NCBI RefSeq assembly: GCF_008710135.1
Contig: NZ_VYKK01000007.1
Span: 113,747 to 177,746, forward strand
Reading direction: 5' to 3'
DNA length: 64,000 bases
From: Paenibacillus spiritus
GTDB lineage: Bacteria > Bacillota > Bacilli > Paenibacillales > Paenibacillaceae
Below the pieces are notes generated by a model. That model was given only the letters and a program-made list of their open reading frames with translations. It ran no database searches and was not told the origin of the DNA. This document shows positions 9,013-18,400 of the stretch, piece by piece. The translations under genes and the position numbers were made by a program. Numbering within the stretch: position 1 is the first letter of the stretch; each line of letters begins with the position of its first letter.

Positions 9013-10884
9013 TCAGTTTTCCAACAAGGAAAGCCTCCCCAACTGTCCGACAATGTAGTTCCGCAATTCTGGATTACAGCAATATACGAAACAACCCTTC
9101 ATTCCTCTAGACATTAAGATTTTGTATATATTTTTAATTAATTTAGTAAGCTGCTCATTATTATTTTTCAGTCCTTTTTTTCCTTGTTTATCCTTATACT
9201 CGTCAAAGTCGGCATAAATATGCTTAGACTGAGGGTCATACTTTAAGTCGTTTCCTATAATGACACCCACAAAGTCAAATTCTAATCCCTGTGAAGTATG
9301 TACGCATCCCACCTGCTCAATTCCGCGTTCATCAATAGCCCACGTAGAAAGCGCCCGCCCATTCCAAGGCATCTCGAAATTGTACTCTGGTATAGTTACA
9401 TCTCCAACTTCTCCATTTGGATTACCTTCTTTAGCATCGGTCCATTTCCATGCATATCCAGCCAACATCCGGGCCTTGTATCCTTCATTTACTTTTTCTT
9501 TTATTAGTTTATATACATCATTTGGATCTTCTACTAGTTTAAATCGAAAAACATCTTGGTCCCATCCATCAAAGTTTGCCGTTTCTCTGATTTGAAAAAT
9601 GTGATCTATCCAATTTAGAAAACCTTCCGCTCCTGCACATCTAAATTGTGCAGATAAGGTATACTCCAGAATCTCAGAATGATTAATTGTCGCAATTCGC
9701 TTTATTTCTTCAACGCTGCCAATATCATCAGGCCTAATCCGTTGATTATCGTCAATGAAAAAAACATTTACTTTTGATGCTTTTATTATGTCCTCGACTT
9801 GATTTATACCCTGATACATATAAGCACCTTTACCCTTGAGACGGTGAGCTTCATCCACTATAAGTACATCAAAGAAATTAGCAGGCGAATTATAAAATTG
9901 ACCCGAGCCAGAGAATAAAACTCTCGCTCTTGTTTTATCTTTTGCCTGCTGCTTAATTAATGTTTCAACCATAGCTGTTCTGAATGATGCATTGGGAGCG
10001 ACAAATTTTACATTAAGCTTCTTCTTCAAAAGATCGCCTAAGGCATTCATTGAGATAACTGATTTTCCTGTCCCCGGTCCTCCCTTAACGATTATTGTTT
10101 TCTTATTTGTTAGTTCCTTTGCCTCGCTAAGAATCGATTCATAGGCAACCTTCTGTTCATCTAGTAGAGTAAATTCTGAGTTTCCTTTAAACAATCCATT
10201 TACGTGTTCAATTAATTTCTTAGAAGGGCGTATTTTTCCGTTTTCGATTAAATAAAGAAGATTGATTCCATCTCCTTTACCGATATGTTTATAAAGGAAC
10301 TCCTGAAGCTTAACTCTATCCTCTGATAAAAATAGAGGAGCCTTTGCTATCGCAGATTGATATTGCTGATGTTGAAGTGGATCTGGTTGTCGGGTTCTAT
10401 AATTATGCAAGTATGCACAAGAATAGCTCTGCAGATGATTCTTTTGGATTGCCTCGTTCATATCCTCAAGGTGTTGCCTGTATGACCATGCTTGATAGGA
10501 CGGGTGTGTTACTTCTCGTTCCCTGCCTCCAACCTGTGCAATAACAACATCATCTCGGTTTGTTGATTTAGCTGAATCCCACTGTTTTAATTCAACAATA
10601 ACAAAGTTGCTATTCCCAGATTCATCTCTCCCTGTGACAATGAAGTCTACCCGCTTGCTTGTCGTGGGAATATTATATTCAATCATTATTCCGCAATCAT
10701 CAGAAACTTCTGAATTTCGTATAACTCGTTCCATAAATTGCATTGAATTATTCCAGGCCCTAATTTCCCCGCGGCTGGGACGCATACCCATTTTCTCGAA
10801 AAAAGCTTCCTCAATAGATATAGTAAGTAAATTACTATCCACTCTCTGCCTAAACTCTAGTGCGCTGCTGCTGTAAATAATCAT
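9013..10884 (-). CDS. DUF2075 helicase-like ATPase with nuclease-like N-terminus
   Basis: This 623-residue protein has two parts. The N-terminal about 200 residues contain 'KRVDFIVTGRD...NFVIVELKQW', the D...ExK arrangement of PD-(D/E)xK nuclease folds. Residues from about 240 form the Schlafen-group-3-like DUF2075 helicase core: Walker A 'VKGGPGTGKSV', Walker B 'LIVDEAH', then 'FFIDDNQRI', 'LSAQFRC' and the late motif 'GCVHTSQGLEFDFVGVI'. The start follows GAGGTG. The gene is clearly more AT-rich than both flanks and has no partner, which suggests horizontal transfer. Related proteins occur among candidate phage-defence genes; the role here is inferred. Confidence 0.8.
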   Translation of the reverse strand: MIIYSSSALEFRQRVDSNLLTISIEEAFFEKMGMRPSRGEIRAWNNSMQFMERVIRNSEVSDDCGIMIEYNIPTTSKRVDFIVTGRDESGNSNFVIVELKQWDSAKSTNRDDVVIAQVGGREREVTHPSYQAWSYRQHLEDMNEAIQKNHLQSYSCAYLHNYRTRQPDPLQHQQYQSAIAKAPLFLSEDRVKLQEFLYKHIGKGDGINLLYLIENGKIRPSKKLIEHVNGLFKGNSEFTLLDEQKVAYESILSEAKELTNKKTIIVKGGPGTGKSVISMNALGDLLKKKLNVKFVAPNASFRTAMVETLIKQQAKDKTRARVLFSGSGQFYNSPANFFDVLIVDEAHRLKGKGAYMYQGINQVEDIIKASKVNVFFIDDNQRIRPDDIGSVEEIKRIATINHSEILEYTLSAQFRCAGAEGFLNWIDHIFQIRETANFDGWDQDVFRFKLVEDPNDVYKLIKEKVNEGYKARMLAGYAWKWTDAKEGNPNGEVGDVTIPEYNFEMPWNGRALSTWAIDERGIEQVGCVHTSQGLEFDFVGVIIGNDLKYDPQSKHIYADFDEYKDKQGKKGLKNNNEQLTKLIKNIYKILMSRGMKGCFVYCCNPELRNYIVGQLGRLSLLEN

Positions 10885-10991
10885 CTGTTACACCTCTATA
10901 ATTATGTGTATTTATCTTTTTTCCATAAGCCTTCTCTATCATTTCATTAACTTTAACTTATTTTGTATTAGATCTACTAGACTACTGTTCG

Positions 10992-11180
10992 TAATGGACC
11001 AGCCCCTGTCCGGGACTAGCGCAACTACAATGGAATAGGCTTGCATATTGCCGCTTGAAGAGGCGCCAATGCCTGCCTCCAGAATCTCGTCCAGCACTTC
11101 CCGGCTATTTCCGTATCGACCGTTGACCGGTAACCGTGGATAAGATCTATGAGCTGCACTGCATTTCCTCCCCCTGATGC
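10992..11180 (-). pseudogene. remnant of an NfrA-type nitroreductase
   Basis: Read on the minus strand, a degraded nitroreductase N-terminus is visible. 'HGYRSTVDTEIAG' in one frame continues after a frameshift near 11101 as 'REVLDEILEAGIGASSSGNM' and 'QAYSIVV', and then similarity stops. A GGGGGAGG ribosome site remains at the 5' end, but an in-frame TAG follows after a few codons. The intact relative at 20020-20793 has 'ASSSRFMQAYSIIG' at the same place. Only about a fifth of a normal gene survives. This remnant is the only thing seen in the gap between 10885 and 11294 apart from the terminator. Confidence 0.75.
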
Positions 11181-11211
11181 CTAGCCGTTTATTTCCCTCA
11201 TTATAGCGTAT

Positions 11212-11238
11212 AAAAAGGGCCCGGTGGGCCCCTTTCCT
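11212..11238 (-). terminator. terminator of the serine hydrolase gene
   Basis: On the minus strand a GC-rich hairpin (GGGCCC arms) is followed by CTTTTTATA, about 60 nt after the stop at 11295. Confidence 0.7.
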
Positions 11239-11294
11239 TCTTTTTGGCTGTGCGCTGTCCGCTTACTGCTAACTGCCGGTAAACCTCCAGACGG

Positions 11295-13430
11295 CTACGG
11301 CATCGTCAATTCAAACTTCGTACCGGCATCGCCCGCAAAGACAATGGATCCGCCCCAAGGCAGCGCCGCTTGATTCTGCTCCTCCAACATACTGAAGGAG
11401 ACGCAGGTTCCCTTTACATCATAGACCGCAAAGGATGCATTTTCAGAAGACTGGCCCACCTTGAGGCTTTTGCCTGCATCCTCCTCGCTGATTGTATACC
11501 ACTGGGCATATCCGCTCGGCGGGATGATAACGCTTGAGCGCTTCGTCATGCCGAGCGGCTTCACGGCATCCTGGCTCACCAGAACCCGGCCGTTCGTCTC
11601 CAGGTATTCCACGCCGTTATGCTTGACGAACGTATACCCGGAGAGGTCCCGTCCGGCTGTTCCCGGAATTTGCAGTTCGGAGACCGCCGTATTCGGACCG
11701 GTTATTCGCTTATCCTGCACATAACCTGCCAACGGCTTCGATACATCCATCTGCTGAACGGGCTGCATCAGCATATAATAGAGCGATGAGTATTTCTCTG
11801 TCAGCAGGTAATACTTCTTGCCATCCCGCTGCATCCATGCCTTCGCGGTCGCTGCCGGGAGCTTCTGGGGTTCGAGCTTCTCGCCGCTATATTCCGATAC
11901 CGCAGTCTGCCCGAGTCCCAACAGCGGCGTGTATTGGCGATTCCATACATAGGTATGACCGTTCCCCTTTGTTACGAAGCGGATCTTCGTATTTCCATCC
12001 GTACTCCGGAATGTGCCGTCCTCCGAATATTCGTAGCGTTGGTCCATACTTCCGGGCAGTTCACTGTGGACCGTCATCACGCCGTCTGCTGTAATTTCAA
12101 GGCTGGCCGTCGCCCCTGATGCGCCATAGACTCCTGCATACTGCATCATGGACGTTGGCATTTCGGCCTTTACCGAAACGCCATACGACTTGTCGGGCTT
12201 GCGCCCGGCAATCGTTCCTTTCTCCTTCAGCGCTTGCAGCAGCATTTCATTAGCCAGAAGCTGATCATGCGTGCTGACTCCTCCAGCCGATATGACAGCG
12301 GCCGCCATCTCCTGCTCGGGAAGCACCACGAGCGAGGCGTGATAGAGGTTGGTGTCCCCGCCCTTGGTGAGCGCCTTTATTCCGTATTCGCCAAAGGGAT
12401 ACAGATCGACACTGTCCCAGCCGAGGCCGTATCCGATGGAGCTGTCCGCCTCATCAGGCCATAAAGGCGTCTTGTATTCCTCCTCAGCCATCGCCGCTGC
12501 CGACTCGGCGGACAATCCCGTATTGGCATTCCCCGTGAACAATTGGCTGAACCGAGCCAAGTCCTCCGCTGTGGAATAAATGCCTCCCGTCCCGATCACA
12601 TTGACCCGCTCATTCGGAAGCTGTCCGATATAAGCGGGATAGTAAAGACCCGCCATCTTCGTCTCGTCCAGCGAATCGAGCGGCGTCCCTGTATGCATCA
12701 TATCGAGCGGTTCCGTCATGTACCGGTGAAGGTACGCCGTGAAATCCATACCGCTGACACGCTCCACCAGTATTTCAGCCAGGGTAAATCCGTCATTGCA
12801 GTAGACCGAATAGGCGCCCGGGTCCGCCTTCAAGGTCTGTCCGGCCAGTTGCTTCAGCAGCGTATCATGGGCATAGGTATCGCTGTCTCCCAACAAAAAG
12901 GCGTTGGTAAACGATGAACCGTTCAGGCCGGAAGAGTGATTCAGCAGCATGCGCGGCGTTATTTTCTGGTAGCGTTCGTCTTTCATCGTAAAGTCGGGGA
13001 TATACCGGACGACCGGCGTATCGAGGTCGACTGTGCCCCGCTCAACCAACTGCATGACCGCAACCGCAGTGAACATTTTACTGACCGAACCGATTCCGTA
13101 CAGCGTATCCCCGGTGAGCGGCTTCTGCCCTTGCTCGTCATTCTTCCCGGCTTCACCGGATACGGCAATGCGGCCATGGTCGATAAGGGCGTATTGCACG
13201 CTGTATGTACCCTGCCCTTTGGACAGGAAGTCGGCTTTCTCCCGTGCAGCTTGCACGGTTGCCGGATAACGGCTCACAGCCCCGTTCCCAAGCGAGTCCG
13301 AAGCCGACGCCGTCGGTACCATTGCCGGAACCGCACTTGGCTTAGCCGCGCCCGATGAGCTCGCCTCACAGGCGCTTAGCAGCAGACACGAAGACAGCAA
13401 AGCACCGAGGTACCATTGACTTGTTCTCAT
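11295..13430 (-). CDS. beta-lactamase-family (class C-like) serine hydrolase lipoprotein
   Basis: The product is about 711 residues from ATG 13430, 9 nt behind AAGGA. The signal peptide ends in LLLSAC, a lipobox, so the protein is anchored outside. The catalytic domain has SxxK in 'GSVSKMFT' near residue 113, YxN in 'YCNDG', and 'KGGD' in the third-motif position where KTG is usual. Serine hydrolases with this set usually act as D-stereospecific peptidases or esterases rather than true beta-lactamases. A long C-terminal half (about 400-711) is probably beta-rich and not recognised. The gene is monocistronic with its own terminator. Confidence 0.87.
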   Translation of the reverse strand: MRTSQWYLGALLSSCLLLSACEASSSGAAKPSAVPAMVPTASASDSLGNGAVSRYPATVQAAREKADFLSKGQGTYSVQYALIDHGRIAVSGEAGKNDEQGQKPLTGDTLYGIGSVSKMFTAVAVMQLVERGTVDLDTPVVRYIPDFTMKDERYQKITPRMLLNHSSGLNGSSFTNAFLLGDSDTYAHDTLLKQLAGQTLKADPGAYSVYCNDGFTLAEILVERVSGMDFTAYLHRYMTEPLDMMHTGTPLDSLDETKMAGLYYPAYIGQLPNERVNVIGTGGIYSTAEDLARFSQLFTGNANTGLSAESAAAMAEEEYKTPLWPDEADSSIGYGLGWDSVDLYPFGEYGIKALTKGGDTNLYHASLVVLPEQEMAAAVISAGGVSTHDQLLANEMLLQALKEKGTIAGRKPDKSYGVSVKAEMPTSMMQYAGVYGASGATASLEITADGVMTVHSELPGSMDQRYEYSEDGTFRSTDGNTKIRFVTKGNGHTYVWNRQYTPLLGLGQTAVSEYSGEKLEPQKLPAATAKAWMQRDGKKYYLLTEKYSSLYYMLMQPVQQMDVSKPLAGYVQDKRITGPNTAVSELQIPGTAGRDLSGYTFVKHNGVEYLETNGRVLVSQDAVKPLGMTKRSSVIIPPSGYAQWYTISEEDAGKSLKVGQSSENASFAVYDVKGTCVSFSMLEEQNQAALPWGGSIVFAGDAGTKFELTMP

Positions 13431-13491
13431 AATCATTCATCCTTTACTGTCATTCATATTTTCCCTCATCCCCATTCTAGCCGAGCACACC

Positions 13492-13522
13492 AAAAAAGAC
13501 ATGCAGTAACCTCACATGTCTT
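13492..13522 (-). terminator. terminator of the hexapeptide acyltransferase gene
   Basis: On the minus strand AAGACATG, an 11-nt loop, and CATGTCTT are followed by a T-run (TTTTTT), about 20 nt after the stop at 13544. Confidence 0.85.
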
Positions 13523-13543
13523 CCTGGTCTTCATAAACGATAA

Positions 13544-14473
13544 TTAAGCGTTAACCGGAGCGAACTTGGCGAAAAAGGCTTCATTGTCGCCGAACAGCTT
13601 GAAGTTCTCCTTAATCTGCTCGTCGGGCCAATTCCACCATTGAACTTCATTCAGAATTCGAATCTGCTCCTCGGAGAAACGGTAGCGTTGAACCTTGGCG
13701 GGAACACCTACGGCCACGGCATAATCGGGGATATCCTTGGTTACAACGGCATTAGCTCCAATAATGGCTCCGTTGCCGATGGTTACGCCCGGCATAATCA
13801 CTACATCCGTACCAATCCATACGTCATGGCCGATATGAACCTTGCCGTTCTTGGATATCTCATGCAGCTTGAGGGTCTCTCCGGGATTCATGATTCCCGG
13901 AACATTCTCGGGCGGGATACACACATCTTTATTGACATAAAGAAAAGTATGGGTGGTAATAAACTCCGTAGGATGGTTAGGGACAATCTTGGCTCCGGGA
14001 TTAATCGAACAGAATGCGCCGACTTCAGCCAACAGACCGTTATCGTCGATCAGATGCTGATAACCGTAAGAGTACTTGCCTACCTTTACTCCCGTTATTA
14101 CCTGATCCTGTGTAGTTCTCGGTTCAGCCGTTCGATTCGGCAACAATACGACCATATAGTGAATATCTTTCTTTAAGCCGTAAGACGCCAATTGGTTCGA
14201 GATGGCGGGATAGTGCGAACTGGCCACTAAGATAAAGTCGGTTGGCTCGGTCTGCTTCAGAACTTTAGGATCAAGCACCAGAAGCTCTGCTACCCTCTTT
14301 CCCCACATCGAGGAGTTGTTATCGACGAAACAAACCTCGCCCTCCCACTGAAACTGCTTCAGTACAGACAGAGACATCTTCCCAATTCGTTTCGTTCCGA
14401 AAATATAAATTCGTTTCTTGGTTCTCAAAAGATCAAGAGCATCCAGGATGCTGTCCAGAATATCCTCGTACAA
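13544..14473 (-). CDS. sugar/antibiotic O-acetyltransferase, left-handed beta-helix type
   Basis: The 309-residue protein starts at TTG 14473 behind AAGGAGG (8-nt spacing). The N-terminal third has a nucleotide-binding-like start ('RIYIFGTKRIGKMSLSVLKQF') as in PglD-type acyltransferases. The C-terminal half holds hexapeptide repeats, 'VHIGHDVWIGTDVVIMPGVT' then 'IGNGAIIGANAVVTKDIPDY', ending in 'AVGVPAKVQRYRF', the CatB/NodL pattern for acetyl-CoA-dependent O-acetylation. It is probably a sugar-modifying enzyme, but no sugar-biosynthesis genes surround it. Confidence 0.85.
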   Translation of the reverse strand: MYEDILDSILDALDLLRTKKRIYIFGTKRIGKMSLSVLKQFQWEGEVCFVDNNSSMWGKRVAELLVLDPKVLKQTEPTDFILVASSHYPAISNQLASYGLKKDIHYMVVLLPNRTAEPRTTQDQVITGVKVGKYSYGYQHLIDDNGLLAEVGAFCSINPGAKIVPNHPTEFITTHTFLYVNKDVCIPPENVPGIMNPGETLKLHEISKNGKVHIGHDVWIGTDVVIMPGVTIGNGAIIGANAVVTKDIPDYAVAVGVPAKVQRYRFSEEQIRILNEVQWWNWPDEQIKENFKLFGDNEAFFAKFAPVNA

Positions 14474-14651
14474 CCCAATTCCTCCTTACAAATTATGTAT
14501 TACCTCTTAGTTATCGGACGAAGGATCTGGATTGTGAAGAAAGAACAACCCATCTTAAGGCATTGCCCCTGTGACCATTTACACTTTTTTCCACATGCAA
14601 TATTGATAAAATTAATGGATTACAGATTCCCTGGAAAAAGGGTGAAGAGAT

Positions 14652-15040
14652 ATGATCATCACGTTTCGCGAATACCAGGAGGAAGACTTTACGAAGGTCC
14701 GCGATATGCTGTCTGCGTGTTTTGGATGAACGGGACCTACGACAGTTGGGAGATACCGTTGGGATCTGGGAAGAAGAGACGGGCAGAGTAGGGGCGAAGC
14801 CTTCTTTCAACTCCGCCACCCGCTACCCTCGGCAGTAATAGAAGAAATGTTTCTCTTTGCGGAAAAGCATTTGTCTGTACAAGAAGCGAATCGTCGGGTC
14901 TTGCGCCTGCAAATCCCCCTGGGAGATTCGCTCCGCGAATTGATCGCTCAGCTCAGAGGCTTCCATAGACTGGATGGCGACGATACCATGTTCGCCCTTT
15001 CTCTGCATCTTCTCGGTTTAGACCGCGCCAAGCCTCCGGC
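14652..15040 (+). pseudogene. frameshifted GNAT acetyltransferase remnant
   Basis: An ATG at 14652 behind GGGTGAAG starts 'MIITFREYQEEDFTKVRDML', a GNAT N-terminus, but stops at 14727. The reading continues in the next frame as 'DERDLRQLGDTVGIWEEETG', then shifts again near 14785 to 'FQLRHPLPSAVIEEMFLFAE' and 'IPLGDSLRELIAQLRGFHRL'. After about 15020 the similarity ends against the 3' end of the oxidoreductase gene. At least two frameshifts and a 3' truncation are visible, so the gene is dead. Confidence 0.7.
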
Positions 15041-15059
15041 CTGGTCTTACCCGTGGCGG

Positions 15060-16007
15060 TCAAGGCAGGAGAATCAGCTTGCCGCGGGCCTGCCCTCCCT
15101 CGCTGATGGCGAGCGCCTCCCGCCATTCTTCAAGCGGGAACGTCCGGGCAATCGGTATAGTGAATTTGCCCTCCGCGGCGTACCCAGCGAATTCTCCCAG
15201 GACCTCATAGTGCGTCGAACGGTCCTCTGCCGAGGTACGGATTCCGAGTTCCGCAGCGGCAGCGAAGTCGCTGATGGTTTTGACCCGAAGCGGATCGCCG
15301 CCGGCGATCCGGATCAGATCCGGCAGCGAGCCGCTGGGCGGCGCTGTGTCGAGGACCCTGTCTACGGGCTTTCGCGTCTCTTCCCGCACCCGTTCGGCCA
15401 TCCCTTCTCCGTATGGGATTACCGCGGCGCCCATCCTTCTTAATGGTTCGCCGTAGGTTGCACCGGCAGCGGCAATAACCCGAACGCCCCGAAGCAGGGC
15501 GATCTGGACGGCGGCGAACCCAACCATGGTGCCGGCTCCGTGCACGAGCAGAGTATCGCCCTCCTTAACCTCCAAGTATTCCAGGCTGCGGAAAGCGGTC
15601 TCGGCCACCATAGGCAGCGCCGCCGCCTGAATGAAGTCCAGTCCTTCCGGGATGCGGGCCCAGTGATCCAGAATCGCTCGGTCCGATGCGCCCGCGATAG
15701 GGGCACCGGCATAATCCGCACTGCCCAGCACGGCATCCCCTACGGCAACATCGGTGATGCCCTCGCCCACCGCTTCTACAATTCCGGACACATCCAGACC
15801 GACTCCGCAGGGCAGCTCGCCGGCAAATAATCCTCGGCACAGCGCCCAATCGGCCGGATTTAACCCGCAAGCCTTCACGCGGACCCGTATACGTCCCGGT
15901 GCCGGATCCGGAACCTCCGCCTGTTCCAGATGCAAGACCTCCGCCGGTTCGCCGTAACGGTTAAAGCGGAGCGACCGGGTCATTTCAAGGTTCCTCAAAT
16001 CTCCCAT
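15060..16007 (-). CDS. zinc-free MDR-family NADPH:quinone oxidoreductase-like protein
   Basis: The product is about 315 residues. 'VRVKACGLNPADWALCRG' and 'GLDVSGIVEAVGEGITDVAVGD' form the GroES-like domain, followed by the cofactor loop 'LVHGAGTMVGFAAVQIALLRG' in the position of the usual AxGGVG. The catalytic-zinc Cys/His set is absent, as in quinone reductases. The start at 16007 follows GGGAGG at 10 nt; 15983 is an alternative, while the longest frame (16157) would overlap the divergent regulator. It faces a MerR gene across a shared promoter region, the usual layout for a MerR-controlled detoxification enzyme. Confidence 0.85.
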   Translation of the reverse strand: MGDLRNLEMTRSLRFNRYGEPAEVLHLEQAEVPDPAPGRIRVRVKACGLNPADWALCRGLFAGELPCGVGLDVSGIVEAVGEGITDVAVGDAVLGSADYAGAPIAGASDRAILDHWARIPEGLDFIQAAALPMVAETAFRSLEYLEVKEGDTLLVHGAGTMVGFAAVQIALLRGVRVIAAAGATYGEPLRRMGAAVIPYGEGMAERVREETRKPVDRVLDTAPPSGSLPDLIRIAGGDPLRVKTISDFAAAAELGIRTSAEDRSTHYEVLGEFAGYAAEGKFTIPIARTFPLEEWREALAISEGGQARGKLILLP

Positions 16008-16031
16008 GCTTCCATTTCCTCCCTTTGGTAT

Positions 16032-16078
16032 AGTTAACTGGGGTGCTACTACCCGATCATAAACGATGAAGTTAACTT
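16032..16078. promoter_or_regulatory. candidate MerR operators in the divergent promoter region
   Basis: Two palindromic copies of AGTTAACT (16032-16039 and within AAGTTAACTT at 16069-16078) lie 37 bp apart between the divergent oxidoreductase and MerR genes. They are plausible regulator sites. No clean -35/-10 with a 19-bp spacer could be assigned. Confidence 0.4.
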
Positions 16079-16107
16079 GAAGGAAAGAGGCGAAAGGAGA
16101 GACGGGG

Positions 16108-16503
16108 ATGAAAATTAACGAACTTTCCGAAAAGACAGGTTTAACGCCCCCTACCATACGTTTTTATGAAAAGGAAGGCTTGCTGGACCACCGCCATGTT
16201 CAGCGGTTGGAGAACAATTACCGCGACTATTCCGATGACGCCGTCCGCCATCTGAACTTGTTAAAAAGGTTCCAGAGCGTGGGCTTCTCGCTTGACGAAC
16301 TGAAAGAGATCAATCAGGAGACGGCCGGGAATCAATTCACCCTGGCCAAGTCTATCGAGGTCCTTCGCAACAAAATGTTGGAGATCGAGCGCAAAAGAGA
16401 GGAATTCGATCAAATCTACCGAACGCTGGAGGAAATGCTGGGGCACAAAGCGGCCATGATGAAGGATATCGAGGGAGGAACAGTACGCCGCACCAGCCTA
16501 TAA
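16108..16503 (+). CDS. MerR family transcriptional regulator
   Basis: The 131-residue protein has an N-terminal winged helix 'MKINELSEKTGLTPPTIRFY' and 'YRDYSDDAVRHLNLLKRFQS', then a dimerisation coiled coil (about 75-115). There are no metal-binding Cys residues in the C-terminus, so it is a redox- or organic-ligand type such as the AdhR/NolA group. The start follows AAGGAG. It is divergent from the oxidoreductase it probably controls. Its stop falls at the edge of the truncated acetyltransferase remnant on the other strand. Confidence 0.88.
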   Translation: MKINELSEKTGLTPPTIRFYEKEGLLDHRHVQRLENNYRDYSDDAVRHLNLLKRFQSVGFSLDELKEINQETAGNQFTLAKSIEVLRNKMLEIERKREEFDQIYRTLEEMLGHKAAMMKDIEGGTVRRTSL

Positions 16504-16753
16504 AAGCGCCTGTCGCCCGGCTCCGCACCGCGAACGAATATTTGAAGGGTTCATGAAACGGAGTCTCATAGCTGCCGATCAACCATTGGAACAACCCTCT
16601 ATATTCGTCAAGCGATGGAACGTCCATGTGCAGATACGTGAACAATTCGGGATGCTGCATAAGCTCGAAGGACTCCATGAGATCTTCCTCCGTATACGGG
16701 CGGATGATCAGCCGTTCGGACTCCAGACGCATCCGGGATAATTCAGGGTACAT
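16480..16753 (-). pseudogene. 3'-truncated GNAT acetyltransferase remnant
   Basis: On the minus strand 'MYPELSRMRLESERLIIRPY', then 'TEEDLMESFELMQHPELF' and 'SFAVRSRATGAFIGWCGV' give the first half of a RimJ/RimL-type acetyltransferase. The acetyl-CoA-binding half is missing: after about 16480 the frame runs antisense through the MerR gene without similarity. The open frame (16352-16756) is therefore a fragment read through into foreign sequence. Confidence 0.65.
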
Positions 16754-16865
16754 CAAAGTTCCTTCTCATTCTTTCTCTACAGTCTGATAATTAAGCCAGG
16801 TTCTGTCACCATTACGGGATACACTATAAATAAACCGGCAGGAAGATTAAGGAGGAGAACATCCG

Positions 16866-17756
16866 ATGTCCAGAGAACAGCGTCAAGCACTCGATAAAAG
16901 CCTGCGGCAACCCCGGCCCGCCAAGCCCCGGAGCCTTGAAGAAATGCGGGCGGACTTCGCCGCAATGATGGCAGCCATGTCCGTACCCGGGGACGTCCGG
17001 ACCGCCCCGACAACGCTTGGGAAGCGTCCCGCTGTAAGAGTGGAGCCTGAACAGGAAGCCCGTCCCGGTCTTATCCTTTATTTTCATGGCGGCTCTTATA
17101 TTATGGGTTCCCCCTATACGGCCATGTCCCTTACCGCGAGTCTGGTCAGCAGAACCAGAGTACCGTCTCTCTCGCTCGATTACCGCCTGGCTCCGGAGCA
17201 TCCGTTCCCTGCCGCTCTGGATGATGCTCTTGAAGCCTATCGCGAGCTTCTGCACAACGGGATGGAGGCCTCATCCATTGTATTCGCCGGCGATTCAGCC
17301 GGCGGCGGGATTGCCGTCTCAGCCTGCCTGATGGCACGGGCTGCCGGGCTGCCGCTGCCGGCTGCGGTGGTGATGTTCTCTCCAGGTCTGGACCGGACAC
17401 ATTCCGGGGACAGCATCGACAGCAAGGTGGGGCTCGACCCGTTCTTTACCCGTGAGAGCTTTGCTTGGACAGATCAGCTGTATCTCGCCGGGCAGGACCC
17501 GACTCACGAACTGGCGAGCCCCGCCAGATTTGCCGATCTCGCCGGATTCCCGCCTCTCCTGCTTCAGGTCGGCACGAACGAGCTGCTTCTGGATGACTCT
17601 ACGCAGTTGGCTGATCGGGCACGAGCGGCGGGCGTGGATGTCATCCTTGACGTGACCGCCGGTGTTCCGCATGTGTTCCAGGCCTTCACGGGGATACTGG
17701 ATGAAGCCGATCAAGCGCTGGACCGGGCCGCCCTCTTTATTGCACAGCATCTTTGA
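16866..17756 (+). CDS. alpha/beta hydrolase, hormone-sensitive-lipase group
   Basis: The 296-residue esterase carries the oxyanion motif 'YFHGGSYIMGS' (about 75-85), then 'SLDYRLAPEHPFPAAL', and the nucleophile elbow 'FAGDSAGGGIAVS' (Ser about 143). The acid is in 'LLLDDSTQLA' and the base His in 'GVPHVFQAF'. This is the classical HSL-type carboxylesterase arrangement. The N-terminal 40 residues are a helical cap. The start follows AAGGAGGAG. No signal peptide is present, so it is cytoplasmic. It likely cleaves short-chain esters; the natural substrate is unknown. Confidence 0.92.
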   Translation: MSREQRQALDKSLRQPRPAKPRSLEEMRADFAAMMAAMSVPGDVRTAPTTLGKRPAVRVEPEQEARPGLILYFHGGSYIMGSPYTAMSLTASLVSRTRVPSLSLDYRLAPEHPFPAALDDALEAYRELLHNGMEASSIVFAGDSAGGGIAVSACLMARAAGLPLPAAVVMFSPGLDRTHSGDSIDSKVGLDPFFTRESFAWTDQLYLAGQDPTHELASPARFADLAGFPPLLLQVGTNELLLDDSTQLADRARAAGVDVILDVTAGVPHVFQAFTGILDEADQALDRAALFIAQHL

Positions 17757-17815
17757 TCTGCTTCCTCCCGCCTCTAACCCCGCTGATAAGGGGTATACGG
17801 CTTTATTGCTGTAGT

Positions 17816-18250
17816 TCAGCGGCTTGACTCTTTCATTTCCGTCCATGTCAATTCGGTCTCGCCCTCCTCTTTATAAGCAATAGCGGGAAAGTCTGTTCTG
17901 CTCTCACCTATGCGTTCAATAATCAGATGGTACGGCTTCAGTCTCTGATGCCAGTCGCTGTCTTGCCTTGTGGAGACAGAATCGGACAAATAATCATTGA
18001 TGATCGTGTGTAATTCTTCCTTGGTTAAATTCGAGTCATAGCCGATTCCAATCTGGAAGATAAGATGGCTTGGGTCGGATGCATAACCGACCAGCGTAAC
18101 GCCTTGCTCCTCTTTCAATTGGCTGGAATGAAGGGCAAGGCTCTTATTGATAACGGAGAAGTCACCATTCTTACCGGAGTCCCGGCAGCCCGTCAGTGTG
18201 ACAAGGATCAGCGCACTCATTGCCGCCAGGATTTGCTTTCTGTCCTTCAT
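17816..18250 (-). CDS. small lipoprotein of unknown function
   Basis: The 144-residue protein has a hydrophobic signal ending in LVTLTGC (lipobox), so it is membrane-anchored on the outside. The mature part has a pattern of short strands ('VTLVGYASDPSHLIFQIGIG') and ends in 'ELTWTEMKESSR'. No domain is recognised. It is monocistronic. Confidence 0.75.
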   Translation of the reverse strand: MKDRKQILAAMSALILVTLTGCRDSGKNGDFSVINKSLALHSSQLKEEQGVTLVGYASDPSHLIFQIGIGYDSNLTKEELHTIINDYLSDSVSTRQDSDWHQRLKPYHLIIERIGESRTDFPAIAYKEEGETELTWTEMKESSR

Positions 18251-18352
18251 TCCTTATTCCCTGCCCTCTACGTTCAACGCGTTGATATGTAATTTATTGG
18301 TTTTCGCTTGTGCCTATTGTATCAGCAGTTCTCGCCGATGATCAAGAAACAT

Positions 18353-18395
18353 AAATTATACCCTCCATATATCCGTAAGGATACATAGAGGGCAT
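18353..18395 (-). terminator. possible terminator of the discoidin-domain gene
   Basis: An imperfect hairpin of CCCTC..TAT.TATCC arms (about 18366-18397), followed on the minus strand by an AT-rich TATAATTTA. It lies directly after the stop at 18401. Confidence 0.45.
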
Positions 18396-18400
18396 GCCAA

